Shown: piece after piece, positions 23,625 through 33,488 of the stretch | How the letters are laid out: each line of letters starts with the position of its first letter | Position numbering within the stretch: the first letter of the stretch is position 1 | Origin: Christensenella sp. UBA1385 | Lineage (GTDB): Bacteria > Bacillota > Clostridia > Christensenellales > Aristaeellaceae | Direction: 5' to 3' | Length of the DNA stretch: 64,000 nucleotides | Assembly: GCA_002305755.1 (NCBI GenBank) | Contig: DBQV01000025.1 | Location: 62,371-126,370, forward strand | Notes under the pieces: generated by a model | Told to the model about the DNA's origin: nothing | Databases searched by the model: none | The model's input: the letters and a program-made list of their open reading frames with translations, nothing else | Translations under genes and position numbers: made by a program

Positions 23625-24650
23625 TCAGGCACCTCCGAAGCAGAGCCTGCGAACATCGGACAGGGGCATTTCCAGTAGCTCAGCCGCCTTAGAGATGCCG
23701 ATCTCCTCTTCCGCCACCGCGCGAGAGGTCAGTTGCTCGAGCAGATGGCTGCTCTCCGATGCGCAGGCGGAAGGCTCATTGGTGCGGATGCCCAGAGCGG
23801 ACATCCATTTCATGGTAGCTTCGAAAACGCCTTTGCTGATAATGCCGATCTGCAGTGCCCGCATCACCACGGCCGCCATTGATATGCCATATTCCTTCTG
23901 AACGCGGCTCAGATCGTTGCGGATATTGTTGCGCTTCGGGCCAAGCTCTCGTAGGGCATCTGCCCTTGGCAGCAGGAAAGCACCCGCGATACCGTCGACC
24001 ATGCGTTCATCATTCTGGTTTTCCTCAAAAGCAAAGGCCAGATGCGCCAGCTCGTGGATCAGCGTGAAACGCTGGCGCTCGGCAGGCATCTGCGTATTGA
24101 TCGCAATATAGGGCCTCCCGCAGACGGTACCGCTGTTGCCCGAAAAACCTCGCCCAGAAAATGAGATCGGACAGACGATAAAGCCTTTATTTTCAAGTAT
24201 GTCAGTTATGTTTCCCACCGGGCCGCCGGCCGATAACCCCAGTATCTGTCTGAGCTTTTGTCCTGCCGCTTCCAGATCGTCTGCAGGCAGCGGATGTAGC
24301 ACAGGAGCCGCAGGAAGAGCCGCCTCCCCGATCACCCCCACTACCTCATACAATCGTTCCAGATAACGGTCGGTCTGGCCGAGAATGAATTCCTGCTGCC
24401 CTTTGGTCAGCGCTGACTGCTTTCGGAACGCGCCATGCACAATCGCCAGCTCGTCATAGCCGGGAGCCAGCAGCATGCTAAGCGAGACCCCTAAAGCAGA
24501 TGCCATTTGTCGGGAAGTTTCATAGTCGGGCACGCGCTTTCCGGCCTCATAGTTGGATATGGCCATCTTTCCAATACCCACCGACTGCGCAAGCGCGCTC
24601 TGCGTCATGCCCTTCATCTGCCTGTAATATCTGATGTTCCTGCCAACCAT
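23625..24650 (-). CDS. XRE family regulator with ImmA/IrrE metallopeptidase domain
   Basis: A 341-residue protein. Residues 1-60 are a helix-turn-helix (IRYYRQMKGMTQSALAQSVG). Residues 145-215 are an ImmA/IrrE (COG2856) domain with the zinc motif HELAH at 199-203. Proteins with this layout act as antitoxins or as stress-activated regulators that cleave repressors. The start is ATG at 24650, eight bases after AAGGAGG; GTG at 24659 lies within the ribosome site. It is followed within two bases by the PIN gene. A GTGTTTAC/GTAAACAC inverted repeat frames its promoter, consistent with autorepression. Confidence 0.85.
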   Translation of the reverse strand: MVGRNIRYYRQMKGMTQSALAQSVGIGKMAISNYEAGKRVPDYETSRQMASALGVSLSMLLAPGYDELAIVHGAFRKQSALTKGQQEFILGQTDRYLERLYEVVGVIGEAALPAAPVLHPLPADDLEAAGQKLRQILGLSAGGPVGNITDILENKGFIVCPISFSGRGFSGNSGTVCGRPYIAINTQMPAERQRFTLIHELAHLAFAFEENQNDERMVDGIAGAFLLPRADALRELGPKRNNIRNDLSRVQKEYGISMAAVVMRALQIGIISKGVFEATMKWMSALGIRTNEPSACASESSHLLEQLTSRAVAEEEIGISKAAELLEMPLSDVRRLCFGGA

Positions 24651-24665
24651 CGGGCGCACCTCCTT

Positions 24666-24705
24666 GTGTTTACATTTTATCCGCTATTTGCGAAAAAGTA
24701 AACAC
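24666..24705 (-). promoter_or_regulatory. Promoter and putative operator of the XRE-ImmA/PIN operon
   Basis: Minus strand TTTACT (24697-24702) and TAAAAT (24674-24679) are 17 bases apart. The perfect inverted repeat GTGTTTAC (24666-24673) and GTAAACAC (24698-24705) encloses the -10 box and overlaps the -35 box, a layout expected of a dimeric XRE repressor. Confidence 0.7.
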
Positions 24706-24873
24706 CGCTCTGGTCGATAATATTGAACGAAAATATTAGCGCACAGATAGACGAAGGACTTTTCGCTTTTGTCAAGTCGAGCGAAGGAGGTACAGCGGCA
24801 CAGCGCCGACTGAGCGAGTCAAGGTCGGGATGAAAGAGACGTTAAAGACGGCGATGGCTTGGAAAAATCGGCA

Positions 24874-25947
24874 TCAAACGCCGAAGGAGATGTTGATATC
24901 CCTCGCGGAGGTGGCCAGGGGGCCGTCCCACAGCACGGGCTTGGCGACGCCCGCCACGTCTTTGAGCGGGTTGGCGATGATGCTGCGCCCCTTGACGGCC
25001 ATGGTGACGCCGTAGTGATCCTCCAGGATCATGCGCGCCGCGTGGGTGCCGAACTCGGTGGAGAGCACGCGGTCGTAGGCGCAGGGCGTGCCGCCGCGCT
25101 GGATGTGGCCGGGCACCACGGAGCGGGCCTCCACGCCGCAGATCTCCTCCAGCTGCGCGGCGATGCGGTGCGAGATGCTGTTGTAGGGGCTTTCCGTGCG
25201 GGCGGCCTCGCGCTTTTTCCGGCCCATCTCGCTCTCCTCCTTGTCCATCGCGCCCTCGGCCACCGCGATGATGGTGAAGAACTTCTTCTGCATCACGCGC
25301 TCGTTGACCACCTCGGCCACCTTATGGATATCGTAGGGGAACTCGGGCAGCAGTATCACGTCCGCGCCGCCGGCCACGCCCGCGTAGAGCGTGAGCCAGC
25401 CGGACTTGTTGCCCATCAGCTCCACCACCATCACGCGGCCGTGGCTGGCCGCCGTGGTGTGGATGCGGTCGATCACATCGGTGGCGATCTCCACCGCCGT
25501 GTGAAAGCCGAAGGTGTAGTCCGTGCCCGCGATGTCGTTGTCGATGGTCTTGGGCAGGCCGATCACGTTGAGCCCCTCCTCGCTGAGCAGGGAGGCCGTC
25601 TTGTGCGTGCCGTTGCCGCCGAGGGTGACCAGGCAGTCGAGCTTCATCGCGCGGTAGTTGCGCTTCATCTCGTCGATCTTGTCAAAGCCCTGGCTGTTGG
25701 GGCCGCGCATCTGGCTGAAGGGCGTGCGGCTGGTGCCCAGGATGGTGCCTCCGCGCGTGAGAATATTGGAAAACTGGCTCTCCTCCATGCGGGAGAAATC
25801 ACCCTCGATGAGTCCGCGGTAGCCGTCCCGGATGCCGATGATCTCCGCGTCAAACATGTGGTAGCTGGCCCTGACCACGCCGCGGATGGCGGCGTTGAGG
25901 CCCGGGCAGTCCCCGCCCGCGGTCAGTATGCCGATCCTCTTTTTCAT
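24874..25947 (-). CDS. pfkA: 6-phosphofructokinase, group III-like
   Basis: Phosphorylates fructose 6-phosphate to fructose 1,6-bisphosphate in glycolysis. The 357-residue protein starts RIGILTAGGDCPGLNAAIR and contains LGGNGTHKTA where classic ATP enzymes have GGDGS, and LPKTIDNDI where they have PGTIDND. The lysine in PKTIDND is typical of pyrophosphate-using or mixed-substrate members, whereas GGNGT keeps the glycine linked to ATP use. The donor is therefore ambiguous. A GGAGGAGCTC ribosome site precedes the ATG at 25947. The gene sits only 35 bases behind the terminator of the HerA-like gene. Confidence 0.92.
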   Translation of the reverse strand: MKKRIGILTAGGDCPGLNAAIRGVVRASYHMFDAEIIGIRDGYRGLIEGDFSRMEESQFSNILTRGGTILGTSRTPFSQMRGPNSQGFDKIDEMKRNYRAMKLDCLVTLGGNGTHKTASLLSEEGLNVIGLPKTIDNDIAGTDYTFGFHTAVEIATDVIDRIHTTAASHGRVMVVELMGNKSGWLTLYAGVAGGADVILLPEFPYDIHKVAEVVNERVMQKKFFTIIAVAEGAMDKEESEMGRKKREAARTESPYNSISHRIAAQLEEICGVEARSVVPGHIQRGGTPCAYDRVLSTEFGTHAARMILEDHYGVTMAVKGRSIIANPLKDVAGVAKPVLWDGPLATSARDINISFGV

Positions 25948-25982
25948 GAGCTCCTCCTTATCTTGCTGCTGTCAGTCAGAAA

Positions 25983-26007
25983 GGCCCTCTCCCGCAGGGA
26001 GAGGGCC
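25983..26007 (-). terminator. Intrinsic terminator of the HerA-like ATPase gene
   Basis: Perfect 11-bp stem GGCCCTCTCCC / GGGAGAGGGCC with a three-base loop. On the minus strand TTTCTGACTG follows, a short U-tract. It lies 8 bases past the stop and just ahead of pfkA, so read-through could control pfkA. Confidence 0.7.
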
Positions 26008-26014
26008 AATTGCT

Positions 26015-27775
<1,761 letters not shown>

Positions 27776-27855
27776 CCCAATTCCCCCTTCAATCCAATCT
27801 TTTTCTATTTGAATTTACCCAAATACTGTGTTTCAGCCGCCCGCACGCACGGGCC

Positions 27856-29001
27856 TTATCCCTTTTTGATCACGGAAGCGACCGCCTGCGCGGAAATGCC
27901 CTCTCCCCGGCCCTCAAAGCCGAGGCCCTCGGTGGTGGTGGCCTTCACCGACACGCAGTCCATCTCAAGGCCCAGCGCCCCGGCCAGCCGCTCGCGCATC
28001 AGCGGGATATAGGGCGCGAGCTTCGGGCGCTGCGCCACGATGGTAAGGTCGCAGCTGAGCGGCTCAAAGCCGTGGCGCGCCATGCGGCGCACGGCCTCGC
28101 GCAGCAGCCCGACGGAGTCCGCCCCCAGGTAGCGCTCATCGCTGTCGGGGAAGTGCGAGCCGATGTCGCCCATCGCGCAGGCCCCCAGCAGCGCGTCCGT
28201 CAGCGCGTGGCAGGCGACGTCCGCGTCGCTGTGCCCCAGCAGCCCTCTTTCGTAAGGGATCTCCACCCCGCAGAGGATCAGCCGCCGGCCCTCCTCCAGC
28301 CAGTGCACGTCATAGCCCGTGCCCACGCGCGGGTACGCCTTTGGCAGCAGCATTGCCTCCGCCCTTTCCAGATCGCCCGGCAGGGTGATCTTGATGTTGC
28401 CGATCTCGCCCTCCACCAGATGCACGGGCAGGCCCAGCGCCTCCACCAGCGAGGCGTCGTCCGTGGCCCCGCCCCGGCGCCGGGCATAGGCCCTGACCAG
28501 CAGCTCCCGCCGGAAGCCCTGCGGCGTCTGCACGGCGCGCAGGGAGGCCCGGTCCGGCGTTTCCACCGCGCGGCCCTGCCCGTCCACGCGCTTGACGGTA
28601 TCGGTGAGCGGCAGCGCGGGCACGCCCGTGCCGTACCTGAGCGCGCTCTCCTTCACCCGAGCGATCAGCGCGGGGCTGACCAGCGGCCTCGCCCCGTCGT
28701 GCACCAGCACGGTGTCGCAATCCTCCGGCAAAAGGCGCAGCGCGTTTTCCACGCTGCCGCTGCGGTCGCTTCCCGCCTCCGCGAAGGCGTAGACGGGGAT
28801 GCCCTCCTGCCTGAGGGCGCTGCCGAAGGCGGGGATATCCTCTTTTCGGGCGGCGACGATCAGCCCGTCGCACAAGCCGAGGAAGGCCGCCGCGCTGCGG
28901 CAGAGCACGGGCCGCCCCGCCAGGGGCAGCAGGGTCTTCACCACGGCTCCGCCCATGCGGCTGCCGCTGCCGCCCGCCGCCAGGATCACAAAGCAGCTCA
29001 T
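27856..29001 (-). CDS. ispDF: Bifunctional IspD/IspF isoprenoid biosynthesis enzyme
   Basis: A 381-residue fusion of two steps of the methylerythritol phosphate pathway. Residues 1-220 are MEP cytidylyltransferase (FVILAAGGSGSRMGG, then VLVHDGARPLVS). Residues 225-381 are 2-C-methyl-D-erythritol 2,4-cyclodiphosphate synthase (RVGTGYDVHWLEEGRRLILC, GHSDADVACHALTDALLGA, IGSHFPDSD). The fusion is well known in several bacterial groups. Its ATG overlaps the stop of the DUF4364 gene by four bases, so the two are co-expressed. Confidence 0.96.
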   Translation of the reverse strand: MSCFVILAAGGSGSRMGGAVVKTLLPLAGRPVLCRSAAAFLGLCDGLIVAARKEDIPAFGSALRQEGIPVYAFAEAGSDRSGSVENALRLLPEDCDTVLVHDGARPLVSPALIARVKESALRYGTGVPALPLTDTVKRVDGQGRAVETPDRASLRAVQTPQGFRRELLVRAYARRRGGATDDASLVEALGLPVHLVEGEIGNIKITLPGDLERAEAMLLPKAYPRVGTGYDVHWLEEGRRLILCGVEIPYERGLLGHSDADVACHALTDALLGACAMGDIGSHFPDSDERYLGADSVGLLREAVRRMARHGFEPLSCDLTIVAQRPKLAPYIPLMRERLAGALGLEMDCVSVKATTTEGLGFEGRGEGISAQAVASVIKKG

Positions 29002-29540
29002 GCCTCGCCCTCCCCGGAGAGGCGCGCGATGATGAAATCATAGATGGCCTGGGCCTCGCCCTCCCAGCGGTCGCGCAGGCGCGCGGCCAGCTCCGCCGTG
29101 GGCAGGCTGAGGTCGATGCCGATCAGGGGCATGCGCTGCTCGTTGATCTGCAGCAGGAGGTGGTACTCCTTGCCCTCTTCGTGCGCGATGCGGGCCGAGC
29201 GCTCCCTCTGCCGCAGGAAGCGCTCCCTGTACAGGGGGGCCTGCGCGTCCACGGCCTCCATCAGGCTGGCCGGCGCGCGGGAGGCAAAGAGCCTCAGCGT
29301 CTCCTCCCCCGCGGGGGTGATCTCATACAGATCATCCGCCGCCTGCGGCGTGCGGGCGGCCTGCCCGGCGTCCCGCAGGTCGAACAGCGCGGTCTGCAGG
29401 TCAAAGTAGTTCATGATGTCGCACTCCGTCATGAAGGCGATCAGCTGCAGGTTGCCGCAGCCGCCCAGCCGCTTCAGGCTGTAAAGCGTCAGGACCTTGC
29501 GCTCTATATCGCCCAGACGGTGCTGAGGCAGCTCCGGCAT
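28998..29540 (-). CDS. DUF4364 family protein
   Basis: A 180-residue soluble protein typical of Clostridia, with the family's LTLYSLKRLGGCGNLQLIAF start and CDIMNYFDLQTALFDLRDAG block, which suggests a winged-helix-like N-terminal half. A DNA-binding or regulatory role is possible but unproven. The start at 29540 has GGGGGGTG just upstream; in-frame codons at 29555 and 29612 lie within or before the ribosome site and promoter. It precedes ispDF in the same operon. Confidence 0.8.
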   Translation of the reverse strand: MPELPQHRLGDIERKVLTLYSLKRLGGCGNLQLIAFMTECDIMNYFDLQTALFDLRDAGQAARTPQAADDLYEITPAGEETLRLFASRAPASLMEAVDAQAPLYRERFLRQRERSARIAHEEGKEYHLLLQINEQRMPLIGIDLSLPTAELAARLRDRWEGEAQAIYDFIIARLSGEGEA

Positions 29541-29570
29541 CGATCCACCCCCCATGCTCTCATTACGGGC

Positions 29571-29579
29571 ATTATAGCA
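29571..29579 (-). promoter_or_regulatory. Extended -10 promoter of the DUF4364-ispDF operon
   Basis: Minus strand TGCTATAAT, an extended -10 element (TATAAT at 29571-29576), about 30 bases before the DUF4364 start. No good -35 box was seen at standard spacing. Confidence 0.55.
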
Positions 29580-29624
29580 TAGCCGGACAAAATCTGTCTG
29601 CAAAACGCTCAAAAAAAGGAAGGA

Positions 29625-31946
29625 TCAGGTCGTTTCCTCCCAAAAGGCCCGGATCAGGGGCTCCAGCCGGTCCGCCGGGACGCGGCGGGGCCGCCAGTGC
29701 GGCGGCAGCAGGCGCCGGTAAGCGCTCTGGCCGTAGCGATCGTCGCACAGCAGCAGCACGCCCCGGTCGCTCTCCGAGCGGATGAGCCGCCCGGCCGCCT
29801 GCAGCACCTTGTGCATGCCGGGGTAGCGGTAGGCGATGTCAAAGCCGCAAAGGCCCGCCGCCTCCATGCGCTCGCGGATGGCCTCGCGCTCGGGGCCCAG
29901 CTGCGGCAGGCCTACGCCCACCACGCACACGCCGATCAGGGCCTTGCCGGGCAGGTCGATGCCCTCAGCAAAAATGCCGCCCAGCACGCAAAGGGCCAGC
30001 AGGGGCCTGTCATCCTCGGTAAAGGCGGCAAGGAAGGCCTGCCGCGCGGCCTCGTCCATGCCCGTCTCCTGCCGCATCAGGGGAAGATCCGCAAGCTCCT
30101 GCGCCACGCGGTCCATATAGGCGTAGGAGGGGAAGAACACCGCGTACTTGCCGGGCTTTCCCTCAAACATGGCCCGCGCGGCGGCGGCCACCAGCGGCGC
30201 GGTCTGCCCGCGGCTCTGATAGCGGGTGTTGAGCGGCACCTGCAGGCACAGCAGATGCTCCGGCGGGAAGGGCGAGGGCAGCTCAAAGCAGGCGTCCTCC
30301 TCCCCGCCGCCCAGCAGCTGCCTGTGCGCCGAAAGCGGCGAGAGGGTGGCCGAATAGCAGACAAAGCCGCAGAGCTTCTCCGTGGCTTTTTTCAGGTGCG
30401 GCGTAAAATCAAGGCAGAGCAGCCGCGCCGCCTGCTCCCTTCCCTCCTTTTGCACAAGCAGCCTGTACTGCTGCGGCTCCGCCAGCGCGCGGGAAAGCGC
30501 GTCAAAAAGGCCCAGCAGCTCGCGGGACAGCTGCCCGTCCCCCGCCGCCTCGGGGTAGAGCCGCAGGGCCTCCAGCAAGCTGTCCGCCGCCATGTAGAGC
30601 CCGGACAGGGCGGGTTCCTCCGCCTCCAGCTTACGCAGCGCCTCCAGCAGGCCGGTCGCCTTCTGATAAACGGGATGCTTCCTGCCAAAGCGCCTGCCCG
30701 TCTCCCGGCGGAAAAGCGCCAGCGCCGCGCCCGACAGCCCGCCGGAGAGCGTATCGCGCAGGCGGTCGGGCAGGTTGTGCGCCTCGTCGGCCAAAATGGT
30801 CAGGCAGCCCGGGTTTTCAAAGATGCGCTTGACGCGCACCCGCGGGTCGAAGGCATAGTTATAGTCGCAGATCACGGCGTCCGCCATCTCCGAGAGCTTC
30901 AGGCTGAACTCAAAGGGGCAGAGCGAAAACCTGTCCGCCAGGCAGGTCACCGTCTCCGTATCCCAGCAGGGCCTGCGCATGGCGGCGAGCAGGCCCTGCT
31001 CCTGCCTTGTGAAGTGACCGCGGGCGCGGGGGCAGACCTCCGGGTCGCAGCGCGTCTCCTCCATGGGGCAGATCTTTTCCCGCGCGTTCAGCGTGAGCGA
31101 TTTCAGCTTCAGCCCCTGTGCGCGCATGCGCCCGAACTCCTGCTCCATGGCGCGGCGGCCCGTGGTGCGCGCGGTCAGGCACCAGACCTGCCCGGTATGC
31201 CCAAGGCCCAGGGCCTTGAGCGCCGGATAGAGCACGGCGGCGCTCTTGCCCGTGCCGGTGGGCATCACGGCGTAGAGCCGCCTTTTGCGCAGGATGGCGG
31301 TATACACCTGCGCCGCCATTTCCCGCTGGCCCGCGCGGTAGGCGGGGTAGGGAAAGGGCAGCGCCGCGATGCTCGCGTCGCGCCGCGCGCGGTGGCGCTC
31401 AAGGCGCGCGTGCCAGGCAAGGAACTTGTCCAGCAGCCCGAAAAACAGCTCTTCCAGCGCCGCGCGCCCGTACACCTGTTCAAACTGCGCGGTGAGCTCG
31501 CCCTTCAGGTCCGCGTAGCTGACGCGCACGGCCACGCTGTCCAGCCCATCGCGCAGGCAGAGCATATAGCCGTAGCACAGCGCCTGATACAGGTGCTCCA
31601 TCCTGGGCTCCGCGGGCGCCTCCGCCCCCGACAGCTTGATCTCCTCGATCAGGGGCGGCCGCGCCTGGCCGTCAAACAGGTCCATGCGGCCGCTGACCTC
31701 CACGTCATAGCCGCGCCGCCTGCCCCGGTAGCGCAGGGGCAGCTCGCTGCCCGCGCCGCTCTTTTGCTGCCGCCGAAGGTGGGCGACGCGCCCCTCCTCC
31801 ATCAGGTTCGGCGAAAAAGGCACGATGTCCGGCGGAAAAACGGAAAAGGCGACCAGCGCGCGCACGGACAGCCGCACCGCCGCCCGGCCGCCCTCGGGCC
31901 GCCCGGTCTCCCTGATACCATCCGTCTCCGTCCGCCCTGCGCTCAC
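29625..31946 (-). CDS. DinG/XPD-like DNA helicase with N-terminal nuclease-like domain
   Basis: A 773-residue superfamily 2 helicase. Residues 70-130 resemble a PD-(D/E)XK nuclease fold (Asp89 in SGRMDLF, then EEIK at 101-104). Walker A is PTGTGKS at 229-235, the DEAH box is at 387-390, and Cys293, 300, 305 and further cysteines near 327-343 match the iron-sulfur domain of XPD/DinG. It should unwind damaged or structured DNA. Start is GTG at 31946, overlapping the truA stop by three bases and preceded by GAGGGCGG. It is the last gene of a long operon. Confidence 0.87.
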   Translation of the reverse strand: MSAGRTETDGIRETGRPEGGRAAVRLSVRALVAFSVFPPDIVPFSPNLMEEGRVAHLRRQQKSGAGSELPLRYRGRRRGYDVEVSGRMDLFDGQARPPLIEEIKLSGAEAPAEPRMEHLYQALCYGYMLCLRDGLDSVAVRVSYADLKGELTAQFEQVYGRAALEELFFGLLDKFLAWHARLERHRARRDASIAALPFPYPAYRAGQREMAAQVYTAILRKRRLYAVMPTGTGKSAAVLYPALKALGLGHTGQVWCLTARTTGRRAMEQEFGRMRAQGLKLKSLTLNAREKICPMEETRCDPEVCPRARGHFTRQEQGLLAAMRRPCWDTETVTCLADRFSLCPFEFSLKLSEMADAVICDYNYAFDPRVRVKRIFENPGCLTILADEAHNLPDRLRDTLSGGLSGAALALFRRETGRRFGRKHPVYQKATGLLEALRKLEAEEPALSGLYMAADSLLEALRLYPEAAGDGQLSRELLGLFDALSRALAEPQQYRLLVQKEGREQAARLLCLDFTPHLKKATEKLCGFVCYSATLSPLSAHRQLLGGGEEDACFELPSPFPPEHLLCLQVPLNTRYQSRGQTAPLVAAAARAMFEGKPGKYAVFFPSYAYMDRVAQELADLPLMRQETGMDEAARQAFLAAFTEDDRPLLALCVLGGIFAEGIDLPGKALIGVCVVGVGLPQLGPEREAIRERMEAAGLCGFDIAYRYPGMHKVLQAAGRLIRSESDRGVLLLCDDRYGQSAYRRLLPPHWRPRRVPADRLEPLIRAFWEETT

Positions 31947-32692
31947 AGCCCGCCCTCGTAGTCCACACGCTCCAGGCACAGCCCCTGCGGCGGGGCCGTG
32001 GGCCCCAGGCACAGCCGGTCTCCCGTCTCGACGGCCCGCGCGAACACATCCTCATCCAGCCTGCCCTGCCCCACGTAGATCAGCGTGCCCGCGATGATGC
32101 GCACCATGTTGTACAGGAAGGCTGTGCCGTAGATAAAAAGGCGTATCTCCTCGCCCTGCCTGCTCACCTCCGCCCGATCGATGCGGCGCAGGGTGGTTTT
32201 GGCCGTGCCGCCCGCCGCCTGAAAGGCCGCGAAATCGTGGCTGCCCAGCAGGCGCGAGCAGGCCCGCCCCATGGCAGCCTCGTCCAGCGGGGCCGGCACG
32301 TGGCAGCTGCAGCCGCGCAGCAGCGCGCTGGCGTGCCGCCTGTTGAAGATCAGGTACGAATAGGCCTTGCCCCGCGCGTCAAAGCGGGCGTGAAAGCCCT
32401 GCGGCACGGCGCGCCCCGCCGTCACGCGGATATCGCGCGGCAGGGCCGTATTGAGCGCGAAGGGCAGCTTTTCGGGCGGTATGGGCGCCGCCAGATCAAA
32501 ATGGGCGCGCTGCCCTCTCGCATGCACGCCCGCATCCGTGCGGCTGGCGCCGGTAACGGCAACGCGCTCGCCCGTCACCCTGAACAGCGCCTCCTCGATC
32601 TTCTGCTGCACGCTGGGGCCGTTCAGCTGGCGCTGCCAGCCGCAGTAGGCCCCTCCGTCATACTCGACGGTGATGAGCAGCCGCTCAGACAT
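31943..32692 (-). CDS. truA: tRNA pseudouridine(38-40) synthase
   Basis: Isomerises uridines 38-40 in the tRNA anticodon stem. The 249-residue protein starts LLITVEYDGGAYCGWQRQ and holds the catalytic aspartate in ASRTDAGVHARGQRAHFD. FIYGTAFLYNMVRIIAGTLI near the end is also diagnostic. It overlaps ecfT by eight bases and the helicase gene by four. A truA-ecf linkage is common in Bacillota. Confidence 0.96.
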   Translation of the reverse strand: MSERLLITVEYDGGAYCGWQRQLNGPSVQQKIEEALFRVTGERVAVTGASRTDAGVHARGQRAHFDLAAPIPPEKLPFALNTALPRDIRVTAGRAVPQGFHARFDARGKAYSYLIFNRRHASALLRGCSCHVPAPLDEAAMGRACSRLLGSHDFAAFQAAGGTAKTTLRRIDRAEVSRQGEEIRLFIYGTAFLYNMVRIIAGTLIYVGQGRLDEDVFARAVETGDRLCLGPTAPPQGLCLERVDYEGGL

Positions 32693-33488
32693 AGCGCGCC
32701 ATCAGCAGCACCACGGCAAACAGCCCCGCCATCGACAGCGCGGCGATCAGATCGCGCCGCCCGGCTCTGAGCACATGCAGCTTGGTGCGGCCCTCGCCGC
32801 CGCGGTAGCAGCGGCTCTCCATGGCCATGGCCAGATCGCCCGCGCGCCGGAAGGCGCTGACGAACAGCGGCACCAGCAGCGGGATCAGCGCCTTGGCGCG
32901 CTGCCTGAGCGTGCCGGAGGTGAAATCGGCCCCCCTGGCGCTCTGCGCCTTCATGATCTTGTCGGCCTCCTCGGCCAGGGTGGGGATGAAGCGCAGCGCG
33001 ATGGTCATCATCATGGCCATCTCGTGCGCGGGGAATCTGATCGCCTTCAGCGGCGAAACGAGGCTCTCCAGCCCGTCCGTCAGCGTGACGGGCGGGGTGG
33101 TCAGCGTCATGATGCTGCTGCCCATCACCAGAAAGATCAGGCGCAGCGAGAAATGGATGGCGTTGTACAGCCCCTCCTGCGTCACGCGCACAAAGCCCAG
33201 GCGGAAGATCTCCGTGCTGCCGGCGCCGAAGAACAGGTTGAGCACGAAGGTGAAGATCAGCAGGATGCGCAGCGGCCGCAGGGAGCGAAGCATCATTTTG
33301 AGCGGCAGGCCGGCCGCGCGGCTGCACAGCGCCACATAGAGCGCCACCGGGACGTAGCCCAGCGGCGAACCCACCAGAAAGACGCACACGATGAAGGCCA
33401 CCGTCAGCAGGATCTTGACCCGCGGGTCCATCCTGTGCACGGGGCTCTGCACGGGATAATACTGGCCCAGCGTGATGTCACCCAGCAT
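32685..33488 (-). CDS. ecfT: Energy-coupling factor transporter membrane component EcfT
   Basis: A 267-residue scaffold membrane protein that joins the two ECF ATPases to exchangeable vitamin-binding S components. It begins DITLGQYYPVQSPVHRMDPR, has four or five membrane spans, and ends with the two Ala-Arg-Gly type coupling motifs visible as QSARGADF and SRCYRGGEGRT. It overlaps ecfA2 by eleven bases and truA by eight. No S-component gene lies in the window, as expected for group II ECF systems. Confidence 0.95.
   Translation of the reverse strand: MLGDITLGQYYPVQSPVHRMDPRVKILLTVAFIVCVFLVGSPLGYVPVALYVALCSRAAGLPLKMMLRSLRPLRILLIFTFVLNLFFGAGSTEIFRLGFVRVTQEGLYNAIHFSLRLIFLVMGSSIMTLTTPPVTLTDGLESLVSPLKAIRFPAHEMAMMMTIALRFIPTLAEEADKIMKAQSARGADFTSGTLRQRAKALIPLLVPLFVSAFRRAGDLAMAMESRCYRGGEGRTKLHVLRAGRRDLIAALSMAGLFAVVLLMARYV

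Noticed and set aside
24780..24865. A third MITE-like copy with AGCGAAGGAGG and AGCGGC words.
   Set aside because: Only short GC-rich words agree; the ATGCATCC left end and GATGCGT right end are missing.
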